Source: a virus. Taken from it: a DNA stretch of 60,531 nucleotides. Location of the stretch: positions 1 through 60,531 of IMG/VR virus record IMGVR_UViG_3300036830_000277; one strand, written 5' to 3'. The position numbers were made by a program, and so were the translations under genes. Positions 50,925-59,393 of this stretch are shown in pieces (within the stretch, counting starts at the first letter, position 1; each line of letters opens with the position of its first letter). Below the pieces are notes generated by a model, which saw only the letters and a program-made list of their open reading frames with translations, ran no database searches and had not been told where the DNA came from.

Positions 50925-50996
50925 GCTCCTGTAGCTCAGCGGTAGAGCAGCGCACTCGTAACGCGCAGGTCGCCCGTTCGATTCGGGCCGGGAGCT
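50925..50996 (+). tRNA. tRNA-Thr (anticodon CGT)
   Basis: A 72-base tRNA. Acceptor stem 50925-50931 with 50989-50995 (seven pairs including T-G), D stem GCTC/GAGC, anticodon loop 50955-50961 with CGT at 50957-50959, T arm GCCCG-TTCGATT-CGGGC. The anticodon stem has one A-C mismatch (50954 with 50962). G1-C72 and C2-G71 fit threonine identity. No CCA is encoded. Confidence 0.88.
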
Positions 50997-51015
50997 TCAC
51001 GGGGAGGACAGAGAA

Positions 51016-51369
51016 ATGGGCTGGTCGATCGGTTACGACAGGCGATGGAATCGGGACATTGGATATGGCGTGCCAGCGACGTGCGATCATCCGGGCTGCA
51101 ACGCGGAGATCGACCGTGGCCTCGCCTACGTCTGCTGTGATCAGCAGCCCTACGGAGGGGACAAGGGATGCGGGCTCTACTTCTGCTATGACCATCGTTC
51201 AGGTGCGCTCGGCCGATGCGCTCGCTGCATGAAGTACCGGAAGCCCTTCAAGCCCACGCCCGACACGCGCGAATGGATGGAGCATAAGTTGACCGATGAC
51301 AGCTGGGCAGCGTGGCGAGCGGAGAATCCGGATGACGTTGCCGCGATTCGTAACGAGATGGCGAAATGA
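51016..51369 (+). CDS. conserved phage zinc-finger protein
   Basis: A 117-aa protein. GWSIGYDRRWNRDIGYGVPA and the later CDHPGCNAEIDRG are a recurrent phage signature. More cysteines (CGLYFCYDH, CARCM) make two zinc sites. GGGAGGA precedes the ATG. Function is unknown. Confidence 0.8.
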   Translation: MGWSIGYDRRWNRDIGYGVPATCDHPGCNAEIDRGLAYVCCDQQPYGGDKGCGLYFCYDHRSGALGRCARCMKYRKPFKPTPDTREWMEHKLTDDSWAAWRAENPDDVAAIRNEMAK

Positions 51370-51536
51370 TCCTCCTCGGCCCACTGGTCTACCTCGCTAT
51401 CGCCCTCTGGCATTACGGGTGGTACCGAGAAACCCACGAAGGTGTATCGACGTGGGTCGACATCGCGATCTCAATCGGCTGGTTCCCGTTCTGGTGCTAC
51501 CTGCTCTGGCGCCTCTTCCTGGCGAGGTCGAAATGA
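51366..51536 (+). CDS. 56-aa membrane protein
   Basis: Two hydrophobic segments (LLGPLVYLAIALWHYGW and IAISIGWFPFWCYLLWRLFL) and a basic end. ATG in a four-base overlap with the zinc-finger gene; its stop overlaps the next ATG. Confidence 0.6.
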   Translation: MILLGPLVYLAIALWHYGWYRETHEGVSTWVDIAISIGWFPFWCYLLWRLFLARSK

Positions 51537-51817
51537 GCGACGAGATCTCGATGATCCGCCATTTCGGCGACGTCTCCGATCTTGAGCGATGCCGGGTCGG
51601 TGCGTTCTGCTGGCGTCCCTCCGACAAGGCCGGCGCACGGGTGCTCCTCGTGATCGCGCCGCTGGTTGGTCTCGTGAGATTGCCAGTCAATGACGGGGGC
51701 ACTTGGACTTGGGACCGCAATGAGGATCGGCCGACGATTACGCCGTCGATCCGCGTCGGTCAGGGTGACCGCCAATGGCACGGTAGCATCAGCGCCGGAA
51801 ACTTGGTGAAGGCATGA
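51533..51817 (+). CDS. DUF6527-like small protein
   Basis: A 94-aa protein. The closing pattern W-x-W-D-x-N-x-D-x-P-T-I-T-P-S-I and later QWHGSISAGNL resembles DUF6527 (W-N-x-D-x-P-T-x-x-P-S-I, then WHG-x-I). A start at 51296 was rejected because the ATG at 51533 gives the four-base overlap. Confidence 0.65.
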   Translation: MSDEISMIRHFGDVSDLERCRVGAFCWRPSDKAGARVLLVIAPLVGLVRLPVNDGGTWTWDRNEDRPTITPSIRVGQGDRQWHGSISAGNLVKA

Positions 51818-51847
51818 ACGGCCCGGCTCAGCAAGAGGGAGCGACGA

Positions 51848-52129
51848 ATGGCTAAGAGGCGCCTTCACACTTTCTGGCAACGGCACCCCATGGCCCGCAA
51901 CGCGGTCGCGTGGTTCCTACTCTTTATGATCGGGACGCCGCTCGCGATTGCGGCGGCTACGGGCCGTGAACTCTGGCGGGCGTGGAGGAACTTCCATCTC
52001 GTCCGCGAGGTCGAGCACGAATTGTCGGAGAATCGCTATGCATATCGGCGCGTCAAGACCCAGAAGACGGCGCGGGAAGAGTTCGCGGACCGCTTGCGCA
52101 AAGGCAGCGCAGTGAAGGAGTGCCAGTGA
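51848..52129 (+). CDS. 93-aa membrane protein
   Basis: One membrane segment (NAVAWFLLFMIGTPLAIAAA) after a basic start, then a charged coiled coil (LVREVEHELSENRYAYRRVKT). AGGGAG precedes the ATG. No family was recognised. Confidence 0.6.
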   Translation: MAKRRLHTFWQRHPMARNAVAWFLLFMIGTPLAIAAATGRELWRAWRNFHLVREVEHELSENRYAYRRVKTQKTAREEFADRLRKGSAVKECQ

Positions 52130-52368
52130 TCGTGGAACTCCGCGGCGGTCCGCGCGATGGCGACCGCGTGATGGTCGGCGAGAACGCGCAATTCCTCTAC
52201 GCCGCGCGCATGGCGAACGGCACGAAGGCATGGATCTCCCTCAGCGGTGACCCATTGGCAGCGCGACCGCCAGCCGGGGCAGAGCGCTACGAGCGGACGG
52301 TGGATCTCACTGGCCAGAAGGATGCCTTCGTCTGGCGTCCGGCTTCTGAACCAACGGGTGAACGATGA
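52126..52368 (+). CDS. small conserved phage protein
   Basis: An 80-aa protein. (M)IVELRGGPRDGDRVMVG is a phrase found in small phage proteins (L-x-GGP-x-DG). GTG 52126 overlaps the previous gene by four bases. Function is unknown. Confidence 0.65.
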   Translation: MIVELRGGPRDGDRVMVGENAQFLYAARMANGTKAWISLSGDPLAARPPAGAERYERTVDLTGQKDAFVWRPASEPTGER

Positions 52369-52676
52369 GCCGTCGCAAGCGGTGGCGTTGCTTTCACTGC
52401 GACGCCGTATTCACGAATCAGCGGGATGCCTCCGAACACTTCGGGGGCCACCAGGGAGAGCTCGCCGGCTGCCAGATCAAGGGGCACGAGAACGCGCTGC
52501 TTCGAATCATTCGAGATCAGCAGCTCGAGCTCTCCGTCCTTCGCGCAGAAGACGGCCAGTTCATCCGCGCGATGATGTCGATGCAGGTCGATCACGCTCA
52601 AGCGGTTAGGAAAGCGGAAGAGGCTGGCTACGACAAGGGCGTGCGTGACATGGCTTCCAAGGTCGGCAGCGCATGA
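52365..52676 (+). CDS. C2H2-type zinc-finger phage protein
   Basis: A 103-aa protein. CFHCDAVFTNQRDASEHFGGH is a single C2H2-like finger common in phage accessory runs. The C-terminus is helical. Overlaps by four bases on both sides. Probably nucleic-acid or protein binding. Confidence 0.75.
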   Translation: MSRRKRWRCFHCDAVFTNQRDASEHFGGHQGELAGCQIKGHENALLRIIRDQQLELSVLRAEDGQFIRAMMSMQVDHAQAVRKAEEAGYDKGVRDMASKVGSA

Positions 52677-53176
52677 CCGCGAAAAAGAAGTCGAGCCTCC
52701 CGGCCACGCTCGTGATGTGCGACGGCGGCGTTCTCTGCCAGCGCTGCTGGAAGGTCGAGCGGATGCCCACGCCGATGCCGATGGAAGCGATGCAGCACTG
52801 GTTCGCGTACATCGGCGAGCTGCATCGCAACTGCGAGATCCGTCCCGCACCGCCACCACCGCGGACGCCTGAAGAATGGCTCGCGAGCCACGACACGGGG
52901 ACGAGCTCGAAGACGATCTATCGGCACATGATGGGGCTGCCGCAGAGCTCGACGAGAATCGGATATCCGCACGATCCTGACGACTTCGGACGCTGCTTTC
53001 GGCTGCTCAGACTCATGCCGGCGTGGCGCGATCGTATCGGTGAGATGGCAGCATACGGGCGAGTCTGGAACGCGCTGGCGCAGCATTGGGCGAACTTCAC
53101 CGAACTCTATCTCGAGGAGCTGCCATCCGGCAGCTGCCCGAAACTCTATGCACGCATGAAGGAACTGGGCGCATGA
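52673..53176 (+). CDS. conserved phage protein with CxxC site
   Basis: A 167-aa protein. The N-terminal half has CDGGVLCQRCWK; the C-terminal half has YPHDPDDFGRCFRLLRLMP, a recurrent phage phrase, and closing helices around W and Y residues. Function is unknown. Confidence 0.65.
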   Translation: MTAKKKSSLPATLVMCDGGVLCQRCWKVERMPTPMPMEAMQHWFAYIGELHRNCEIRPAPPPPRTPEEWLASHDTGTSSKTIYRHMMGLPQSSTRIGYPHDPDDFGRCFRLLRLMPAWRDRIGEMAAYGRVWNALAQHWANFTELYLEELPSGSCPKLYARMKELGA

Positions 53177-53442
53177 GCAAATCCAGCACGGCCAAGCACA
53201 TCGTCACCGAAAGCCGGGACAAGCTCCTGGTCCAGCTTGGACTCCACGCGCTCCAGTTGGAATACGTGCGGGAGCATCCGGAGTGCCGGGAAACGCTGGC
53301 GACGGCTCGGAACAACTACAGCATCGCGCTCGCCGCGGTGCGGCAATACGACGTGGTCGCGAAGGCGCTGCGCGCGGGCCCATTTCGACCGGACCGAACG
53401 TCGGACGTCGACATGCCGGCCAACCTTGAGGTGTCCCGATGA
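53173..53442 (+). CDS. small helical protein before the HerA-like ATPase
   Basis: An 89-aa protein starting at ATG 53173 in a four-base overlap. Helical (LLVQLGLHALQLEYVREHPE, then NNYSIALAAVRQYDVVAKAL). It overlaps the ATPase by four bases and may be its partner. Confidence 0.6.
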   Translation: MSKSSTAKHIVTESRDKLLVQLGLHALQLEYVREHPECRETLATARNNYSIALAAVRQYDVVAKALRAGPFRPDRTSDVDMPANLEVSR

Positions 53443-55286
53443 CCGGTCTTCGCATCAGTCCCGATCTGGATCTCCCGACCGATGTCGTGACGTCGACCAG
53501 CGTTGTCTTTGGCGGCAAGGGGATGGGCAAGACAAACCTCGGCAGCGTGCTGGTCGAGGAGCTGACGAAGCGCCGGCTACGCTGGGCGTTCCTCGACCCG
53601 ATGGGTGTCGCCTGGGGACTGCGGCACTCGAAAGACGGCAAAGGCCCCGGGATCGAGTGCGTCATCCTCGGCGGGATCCACGGCGACATCCCGATCGAGC
53701 CAACGTCAGGCGACGTCGTCGCGGATCTCGTCGTCGACGAGCCGGTGAATACGATCATCGACTTCTCCCGCAACGCCGCCGGCGTCCCGTGGTCGAAGGG
53801 CGAGAAGATCAAGTTCGTGACCGCGTACGTGAACCGGCTGTTCCGCCGGCAGGGCGAGATGATCGGCCGCGAGCGTCGCGAACCGCTACTGCAGATCATC
53901 GACGAGGCGGCGCGCTACATCCCCCAGGTGATTCCGCACGGCGATCCGGGTCTCGCGCAATGTGTCGGCGCTTGGGAACAGGCCGCCGAAGAGGGGCGCA
54001 ACATCGGGCTCGGTGTCTGCTTCCTCACCCAGCGGTCGGCCCGCATCAATAAGAGCGTCTCCGAGCTCGCCGACGTGATGTTCGCCTTTCGCACGGTCGG
54101 GCCCAACTCGGTCGATGCCATCATCGACTGGCTGGGGGAGCATATGGAGAAGACCCGGGCGCGCGAGCTCGCCGGGAAGATCCGCGAGCTCGACGTCGGG
54201 CAATGCCTGGTGGTGTCGCCGGGCTGGCTCAAGGTCAGCGATCGCGTGGTCCAGATCCGCGAGCGTGAGACCTTCGACTCGAGCGCGACACCGAAGCCCG
54301 GTGAACGCTCGCGCCGTGTCAGCGGTCAGGCCGCAAAGCCGGATCTGGCGAAGTATCAGGCGCGGATGGCCGAGACGATCGAGAAGGCGAAGGCCGACGA
54401 CCCGAAGATCCTGCGGTCACGGATTGCGGCGCTGGAAAAACAGGTGGCCACTGGACAGTCCAGCAAGGCTGGACAAACCAGCGCGCCGGCGAAGATCGAA
54501 GTAAAGGTCGTCGAGAAGCCGGTCTTCGCGCCGAACGACATCGCCGCGCTGGAGCGGCTCGTCGATCGAGTGGTCCAGGAACGCGCCGGCATCGCCGATC
54601 GCTGGGGCAAGTTGGAAAACGGGCTCTCCGTGCTGGTCGCGATCGCGAAGAAGATGGTGGACGAAAAACATTCCCACTCTATCGCGCGGAATATTCCAAA
54701 TCGGCCGGTAGTCTCGACGTCGCAACAGGTTACTCCTCCCCGTCCGGTGGCGCAGATCGCGCCGCGAAAGGTGCCGGCCGTTCCATCCGACAGCGGCGAC
54801 GCCGCGTTCACCCCCGCGATGCGCCGCGTCCTGGATGCGGTTGCGTGGTGGGAGGCGGCAGGCGTTGAGCAACCGACCCGTCATCAGGTCGCGTTCGTGG
54901 CTCGATATACGGTGAACGGACATTTCAACAACCTCGTCGGCGCGCTGCGGACCTGCGGGCTCGTGCACTATCCAGGCGGCGCCACCATCGCCCTGACGCC
55001 GGATGGCCGCGGAGCGGCGATGGCGCCAGCTGCCGCTCCAACCCGCGACGAGCTGATCGACCGGGTCACGACCGTGCTGAAGGGCGAATCGGTCCGGAAG
55101 ATCTTCGCCGTCGTGGTCGAGGCCTCGCCAAATGCGATCGCACGGTCCGAACTCGCCGAGCGCACCGGCTATACGGTCAACGGGCATTTCAACAACATGG
55201 TGGGAAGCCTCAAGTCGCTCGGGGTCATCGATTACCCCGGCAACGCGACCGTGGTGCTGTCCGATCTCTTTGAGGCCGTCTCGTGA
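53439..55286 (+). CDS. HerA/FtsK-like ATPase with two winged helices
   Basis: A 615-aa ATPase likely to pump or process DNA. Walker A is GGKGMGKT (25-32) and Walker B LLQIIDEAARY (about 149-158). VCFLTQRSARINKSV is a sensor region with the family's QR. A Pro-rich linker leads to two tandem winged-helix domains that share the exact phrase YTVNGHFNN (in VARYTVNGHFNNLVGAL and RTGYTVNGHFNNMVGSL). The RuvC-like gene overlaps its stop by four bases, so the two probably act together on branched DNA. Confidence 0.8.
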   Translation: MTGLRISPDLDLPTDVVTSTSVVFGGKGMGKTNLGSVLVEELTKRRLRWAFLDPMGVAWGLRHSKDGKGPGIECVILGGIHGDIPIEPTSGDVVADLVVDEPVNTIIDFSRNAAGVPWSKGEKIKFVTAYVNRLFRRQGEMIGRERREPLLQIIDEAARYIPQVIPHGDPGLAQCVGAWEQAAEEGRNIGLGVCFLTQRSARINKSVSELADVMFAFRTVGPNSVDAIIDWLGEHMEKTRARELAGKIRELDVGQCLVVSPGWLKVSDRVVQIRERETFDSSATPKPGERSRRVSGQAAKPDLAKYQARMAETIEKAKADDPKILRSRIAALEKQVATGQSSKAGQTSAPAKIEVKVVEKPVFAPNDIAALERLVDRVVQERAGIADRWGKLENGLSVLVAIAKKMVDEKHSHSIARNIPNRPVVSTSQQVTPPRPVAQIAPRKVPAVPSDSGDAAFTPAMRRVLDAVAWWEAAGVEQPTRHQVAFVARYTVNGHFNNLVGALRTCGLVHYPGGATIALTPDGRGAAMAPAAAPTRDELIDRVTTVLKGESVRKIFAVVVEASPNAIARSELAERTGYTVNGHFNNMVGSLKSLGVIDYPGNATVVLSDLFEAVS

Positions 55287-55792
55287 TCGTGCTCGGGCTG
55301 GATCCGGGACTCGCGCATCTGGGCGCAGCAGTCGTCGATCGGGAGGCGCCGGGAAAATTCCGGCTCCTCGAGTCCGGATCGATCAACACCTCGCCCGACG
55401 ACGTGATCACCGTCCGGCTGCAGCTCCTCGCCAGTCACCTGCAGGCGCTGTTCGCGCGCAACCCCATCGACGTGGTGCTGATCGAGAAGCCAGCCATCTT
55501 GGGCAAATACGGCCGTGCGAAGGGCGATAGCTCCGAAGGCCTCGCGATCGAGCGCGGAATGACTGATTTCCATCTCGCCCGGGGCGCGATTCTGGTGACC
55601 TGTGCCAATTGCTGTCGCCGAGTGATCGAGGTGCCGGCGAATCGGTGCATGAAAGGCGACAGGGCGAAACGGAACCTGCTGGTGTTCCCGGATTTCGCGA
55701 AGCGGACGTCGGAGCATGAACGAGACGCCATCTTCTACGCGTGGGCTGCTCCGATCATTGACCTTCCGCTCCCAAAGCGGAGGGCGTCGTGA
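55283..55792 (+). CDS. RuvC-like Holliday junction resolvase
   Basis: A 169-aa RNase H-fold nuclease. Catalytic acids are D7 (LGLDPGLAHLG), E68 (VVLIEKPA) and D148, within HERDAIFYAW, with H145 nearby. CANCCRRV (about 107-114) may be an added zinc site. It probably resolves recombination junctions before packaging. Coupled to the ATPase and the next nuclease by four-base overlaps. Confidence 0.85.
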   Translation: MIVLGLDPGLAHLGAAVVDREAPGKFRLLESGSINTSPDDVITVRLQLLASHLQALFARNPIDVVLIEKPAILGKYGRAKGDSSEGLAIERGMTDFHLARGAILVTCANCCRRVIEVPANRCMKGDRAKRNLLVFPDFAKRTSEHERDAIFYAWAAPIIDLPLPKRRAS

Positions 55793-56523
55793 GTGAATTC
55801 AAGACCGAAGCCGAGCTCTGCGTGGCATTCACCGCTTGGGTTGCCCGGCGTCGTCCGGACCTGAAGTGTTACGCCGAATGCGACGGATGGGACCTGCTCA
55901 TCGTCTACCCCGACGGCACCCAGCTCGGAATTCAAGCCAAGCTCCGGCTGAACGCCGAAGTGATCATGCAGGCGGTGCCATCCGACTGGCACGGCGAGCA
56001 TGGCCCCGAGTTTCGCGCGGTCCTGGTCCCGGAGGAGCGTGGCGCATTCATCGGCCTCGCCAGACACTGCGGACTCATCGTCTTCGCCGGCCGTTCCGTC
56101 GGCCGACGGTCATGGCGTGGCGACGAATTCTGCCCTGATCTCACCCCACACAATCCCTACGGCTTGCCGTGGATCGATTGGTGCCCCGAGACGCGGTCCA
56201 CCGTCCCAGAATTCGCCACCGATTCGATTGCCGGCTCGCCATCCCCGATTACACTGACGCAATGGAAGACCGGCGCGCTGCGTGTCCTCGCCGAACTGGA
56301 AGTGGCTGGGAAGATCACGCGGCAGAAGATGCGTGCGTTGCGGGTCGATGAACGCCGCTGGATCCAGATGGGCTGGCTGAAATCGACGGAGCCGCGGGGG
56401 ACTTATGTCATCGATAAGCGGCCGCCGTTCGCCGACCAGCATCCGACTGCCTACGCCGCGATTCTCGCCGAACGTCGAGCGACCGAAGTCCGTGCACCGG
56501 TGCCGGAAGGAGCGAACGCGTGA
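55789..56523 (+). CDS. PD-(D/E)XK-like nuclease with winged helix
   Basis: A 244-aa protein. E at about 7, GWDLLIV (D), and QLGIQAKLRLN (Q-x-K) make a PD-(D/E)XK-type site. The C-terminal 90 residues (RVLAELEVAGKITRQKMRAL, ERRWIQMGWL) form a winged helix. Related phage proteins carry the same opening but no known role. It closes the recombination run. Confidence 0.65.
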   Translation: MSEFKTEAELCVAFTAWVARRRPDLKCYAECDGWDLLIVYPDGTQLGIQAKLRLNAEVIMQAVPSDWHGEHGPEFRAVLVPEERGAFIGLARHCGLIVFAGRSVGRRSWRGDEFCPDLTPHNPYGLPWIDWCPETRSTVPEFATDSIAGSPSPITLTQWKTGALRVLAELEVAGKITRQKMRALRVDERRWIQMGWLKSTEPRGTYVIDKRPPFADQHPTAYAAILAERRATEVRAPVPEGANA

Positions 56524-56792
56524 CGGAACTGACCGCGGCTGACATTCGGCGGATGCATCGCGACCTCCTGCGCGCGATGTTCCCGCCCTGTAGGGGTGTT
56601 CCGCTGATCGTCAGCGGGGAACCGATCGGGAGCGAAGCCTGCGCAGCCCTCAGGGAATTCGCCAGCGAAAAACAGGGACCACTCTGGAACAAGGTGTGGA
56701 GTGGCACGCCGAAGGGTCAGGCTTACGTGCTCGACCGAGACGAGATGCTCGTGCGTGATTGGATGACGACGCCATCGGGACCGATCTCGTGA
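56520..56792 (+). CDS. small unknown protein
   Basis: A 90-aa protein, GTG start over the nuclease stop. Helical beginning (AADIRRMHRDLLRAMF), then WNKVWSGTPKGQAYVL. No family was recognised. Confidence 0.6.
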   Translation: MTELTAADIRRMHRDLLRAMFPPCRGVPLIVSGEPIGSEACAALREFASEKQGPLWNKVWSGTPKGQAYVLDRDEMLVRDWMTTPSGPIS

Positions 56793-57046
56793 AAGAGCGC
56801 CTCCTTCTCTTGGCGTGGGCGATCGGTATCCTCTGGCTCGGCTTCGCACTTGGCCGGATCCGCCGTCCCGATCGGCAGGCTATCGCCATCGATCGACTCT
56901 TCCCGGACGGCCAAGTCACCGATCGCAGCATCCAGCGCTACGCCGACGGGGAATGGGTCGTGACGCGGCGCACGCCGGACGACTCCGCAGTCACCTGCCC
57001 CACCCTGGCTGAAGCGATCGAGGAAGATCTGAGGCGCGGTCGATGA
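56789..57046 (+). CDS. 85-aa membrane protein
   Basis: GTG 56789 in a four-base overlap. One N-terminal membrane segment (LLLLAWAIGILWLGFALG), then a soluble part with YADGEWVVTRR. No family was recognised. Confidence 0.6.
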   Translation: MKERLLLLAWAIGILWLGFALGRIRRPDRQAIAIDRLFPDGQVTDRSIQRYADGEWVVTRRTPDDSAVTCPTLAEAIEEDLRRGR

Positions 57047-58173
57047 CGGCCGATCTGATCGAGAGCCTCAACGTCGTTCACCGGCAACTTGTCGCACGGT
57101 ATGTCGCGATCGACGAAGAATCCCAGCGCCTCGCCGTGGCAGTTGAGTCAATCGAAGCGCTGCTGCGCGTCTATGGCTGCCCGCGTCCTGATGAGATCTT
57201 CGAGCCTCAAGGAGACTTCGAGGGCGAGAAAAAGCCCGGAAATGAACTCGGACAACCAGCTGGACAGCCTGCTGGCCAAGAATCGGCCAACTCGAAGCCG
57301 GATAATGACCTGCGAATGACAGAGGTCGTGCCACCACGCGGAAATGAACCGGCGGCGACCGAGACGGTGAAGGCCCGAAATCCTGTAGCCGACTGGCCAC
57401 TTGCCCGGCAGCTCTGGGAGACCACGAGCCAGGCGATGACGGAAATCTGCGGCCGCGTCCCCTGTACCGTCGCAACGTTGAAGCGCCATGCGACGATCGA
57501 GGGATGGGCTGCTCGCCCATTCGATTCGGAGGCTGAGGAGGATGACGAGGACGAAGAACCGACGCCGTCGCCCCAGCTCGATCGAGAGCGTGTCGCTCCA
57601 GGCGATATCGATCCCCGAACCGGCCGGCGGCGAAACCCTGGCGGCAATGGCTTCAATGCTCGGCAGACCGACGAAATCGTGGCGATAGCTCGGCCGGTGT
57701 GGGAGAGCGCTTCGCCACGATATGGCATCAGCGCGATCGCGAAGGCAGCTGGCGTCTCGGCGACGACGATCTACCGAATCGCGAACGATCGCGGGTGGGT
57801 ATCGAGCGGCCGTCTGCACAGTTCGAACGATCGCATCGAGGCGGCCATCGTGCACGTCCTCGATTCCACGCCGATTCGACCCGCTCCGACGACAGCATCT
57901 CAGCTCCCCCGAGGGTCGGAAGGCGATCCAGAGGAAGGGGATGACGAGGAAATTCCGCCGGCACCGCGCGCGCCGCGTCGGCCATCGATGATCTCGCACC
58001 GCGATATCACCACCGAATCGATCCGCGGTCCGCGACCAGGAACGCTCAACGGCATTCGGCGGCGTTGTGCCGATTGCAATTCCATCACGATGACCGACCC
58101 ATGTGAATGGTGCGTCAAGAGACTGGCCCGGGAGCGCGATGGCGAACCGAAGCTGGCCGAGAGCTTGGCGTGA
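57043..58173 (+). CDS. DNA-binding protein with helix-turn-helix motifs
   Basis: A 376-aa protein. Helical start, then two helix-turn-helix-like segments: SQAMTEICGRVPCTVATLKRHA (about 128-150) and ISAIAKAAGVSATTIYRIAND (about 232-255). An acidic stretch (EAEEDDEDEE) lies between them. A C-terminal zinc site (CADCNSITMTDPCEWC) ends the protein. Perhaps a late regulator; this is inferred from motif content and position only. Confidence 0.65.
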   Translation: MTADLIESLNVVHRQLVARYVAIDEESQRLAVAVESIEALLRVYGCPRPDEIFEPQGDFEGEKKPGNELGQPAGQPAGQESANSKPDNDLRMTEVVPPRGNEPAATETVKARNPVADWPLARQLWETTSQAMTEICGRVPCTVATLKRHATIEGWAARPFDSEAEEDDEDEEPTPSPQLDRERVAPGDIDPRTGRRRNPGGNGFNARQTDEIVAIARPVWESASPRYGISAIAKAAGVSATTIYRIANDRGWVSSGRLHSSNDRIEAAIVHVLDSTPIRPAPTTASQLPRGSEGDPEEGDDEEIPPAPRAPRRPSMISHRDITTESIRGPRPGTLNGIRRRCADCNSITMTDPCEWCVKRLARERDGEPKLAESLA

Positions 58174-58412
58174 CGGCGCTGGACGCCTTCACGGCGATCT
58201 GCGAGATCTGCGGCTGCGATTGGTATCACGCCTGTCCCGGTGGCTGCGGCTGGGACCGAGGATTCTGGAAGAAGCGCCGCGCAGTATGCACCGCCTGCGT
58301 GGCGAAAGTGCACCCGCGCCGTACGGGTAAACGACGGAAGCGACGGCGGTCAACATGGCCTGCAGGGAAGGCCGACGGCGGTGTCAGCAACACTCTCTCG
58401 GGGGAGAGATGA
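58170..58412 (+). CDS. small zinc-ribbon protein
   Basis: An 80-aa protein. CEICGCDWYHACPGGCGW and the later CTAC give several Cys pairs, a pattern found in many phage accessory genes. Basic C-terminus. GTG 58170 overlaps the previous stop. Confidence 0.7.
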   Translation: MTALDAFTAICEICGCDWYHACPGGCGWDRGFWKKRRAVCTACVAKVHPRRTGKRRKRRRSTWPAGKADGGVSNTLSGER

Positions 58413-58831
58413 CGAATCGATCACGGCAATGCGGCGGCATACTGGCCGACAGGGTCGCCAAGTGCGGTCCGTTCGGCGCGCACCGCCACGATCCCCATCG
58501 GGATCTCTTCATCTTCGACCGGCTTCGCGAGGGCTGGACGAGACCTGAATGCGCCTGGTCGCTGGGGATCACGACGCAGGCCGTCGACAATCGTATCGCG
58601 CGGTTTCGCCGGGCGTCACCAGCTGCCGCGTACCGTGAGATCAATGACGGTACCGACGTGTGGTGGCGCTGCGTCGACGGTCGATTTCAATACCGGGTCA
58701 TGCAGCACGGCATCTGGCGCGAGCTCAGCGACGACGATGCTGCTGCGATCGTCCATCCTGGCCGGGTTGCCGTCATGGCTGTCGTGAGATCCCAGCCATT
58801 CCTCGACGAGGATTCGGAAGTGGCGGCGTGA
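58409..58831 (+). CDS. unknown protein with helix-turn-helix segment
   Basis: A 140-aa protein behind GGGGAGAG. It has two N-terminal cysteines and a helix-turn-helix-like stretch (EGWTRPECAWSLGITTQAVDNRIARF). The following WWRCVDGRFQYRV is beta-like. It could be a small sigma- or regulator-type protein; not resolved. Confidence 0.55.
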   Translation: MTNRSRQCGGILADRVAKCGPFGAHRHDPHRDLFIFDRLREGWTRPECAWSLGITTQAVDNRIARFRRASPAAAYREINDGTDVWWRCVDGRFQYRVMQHGIWRELSDDDAAAIVHPGRVAVMAVVRSQPFLDEDSEVAA

Positions 58832-59268
58832 GTCTGGCGCGCTGGCTCGCATCCATTCGCCTCGCGTGGGATCGGGATAAGTCCCCGATCGGACGGATGA
58901 TCCCCCCCCCCGCCGCGGCCGTGGCCTCGCCCCGCATTCGATCCGTTCGCGTCCGGCTATCGGCCGACAGGCGGCCCGACGGACCCCGCCCCCTGTGGAC
59001 CGCAAGGCGGATCGGGACTGATTGGGGCATCTTCATCTGGGGCCCAGCCCCCATTCTTCGAGGGAGGCGTTGTGAGCGAAGTATTCGAAACAGTAGCCGT
59101 GCCAGAGCACGTCGAGCATTGCCGAATCGCGTTCGAATGCGACGTCTGCCATCGACAGACCCGGTCAACCGATCAATGGCCCGATCCTTCGGGAGTCAGT
59201 CGGGACAACAAATATTTGGTCCGCGAGGGATGCTCCCTGGAGACAAATATCGGCGAGGTCTACCCTGA
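58828..59268 (+). CDS. uncertain small protein across a poly-C run
   Basis: GTG start in a four-base overlap. About 25 credible residues (MSLARWLASIRLAWDRDKSP) are followed by a 10-base C-run, after which the reading is Arg-rich and overlaps the next gene by 197 bases. One base more or less in the run would give a different end: one alternative frame stops near 59020. A sequencing error or slippage site is possible, so the 3' end is not trusted. Confidence 0.35.
   Translation: MSLARWLASIRLAWDRDKSPIGRMIPPPAAAVASPRIRSVRVRLSADRRPDGPRPLWTARRIGTDWGIFIWGPAPILRGRRCERSIRNSSRARARRALPNRVRMRRLPSTDPVNRSMARSFGSQSGQQIFGPRGMLPGDKYRRGLP
58902..58911. repeat. ten-base poly-C run
   Basis: Ten C in a row, the longest C homopolymer noticed in the window, inside a short gene. 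Prone to slippage and sequencing error. Confidence 0.9.
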
Positions 59269-59383
59269 GGGAGGATCAACGATTCTGCGGCAAGTGTTGT
59301 TGTGTTTTGACTGTGCCGCGTCCCTCATCGCCGAGGTCGTGGAACGAGGCGCGAAGGTTACGGAATCGACGGTAGAACTCTAG
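59072..59383 (+). CDS. zinc-binding unknown protein
   Basis: A 103-aa protein. GAGGGAGG precedes the GTG. It has CDVCHRQTR and a later LLCFDCAA, a two-site zinc ribbon. No family was recognised. Confidence 0.6.
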   Translation: MSEVFETVAVPEHVEHCRIAFECDVCHRQTRSTDQWPDPSGVSRDNKYLVREGCSLETNIGEVYPEGGSTILRQVLLCFDCAASLIAEVVERGAKVTESTVEL

Positions 59384-59393
59384 GAGCCATGGC

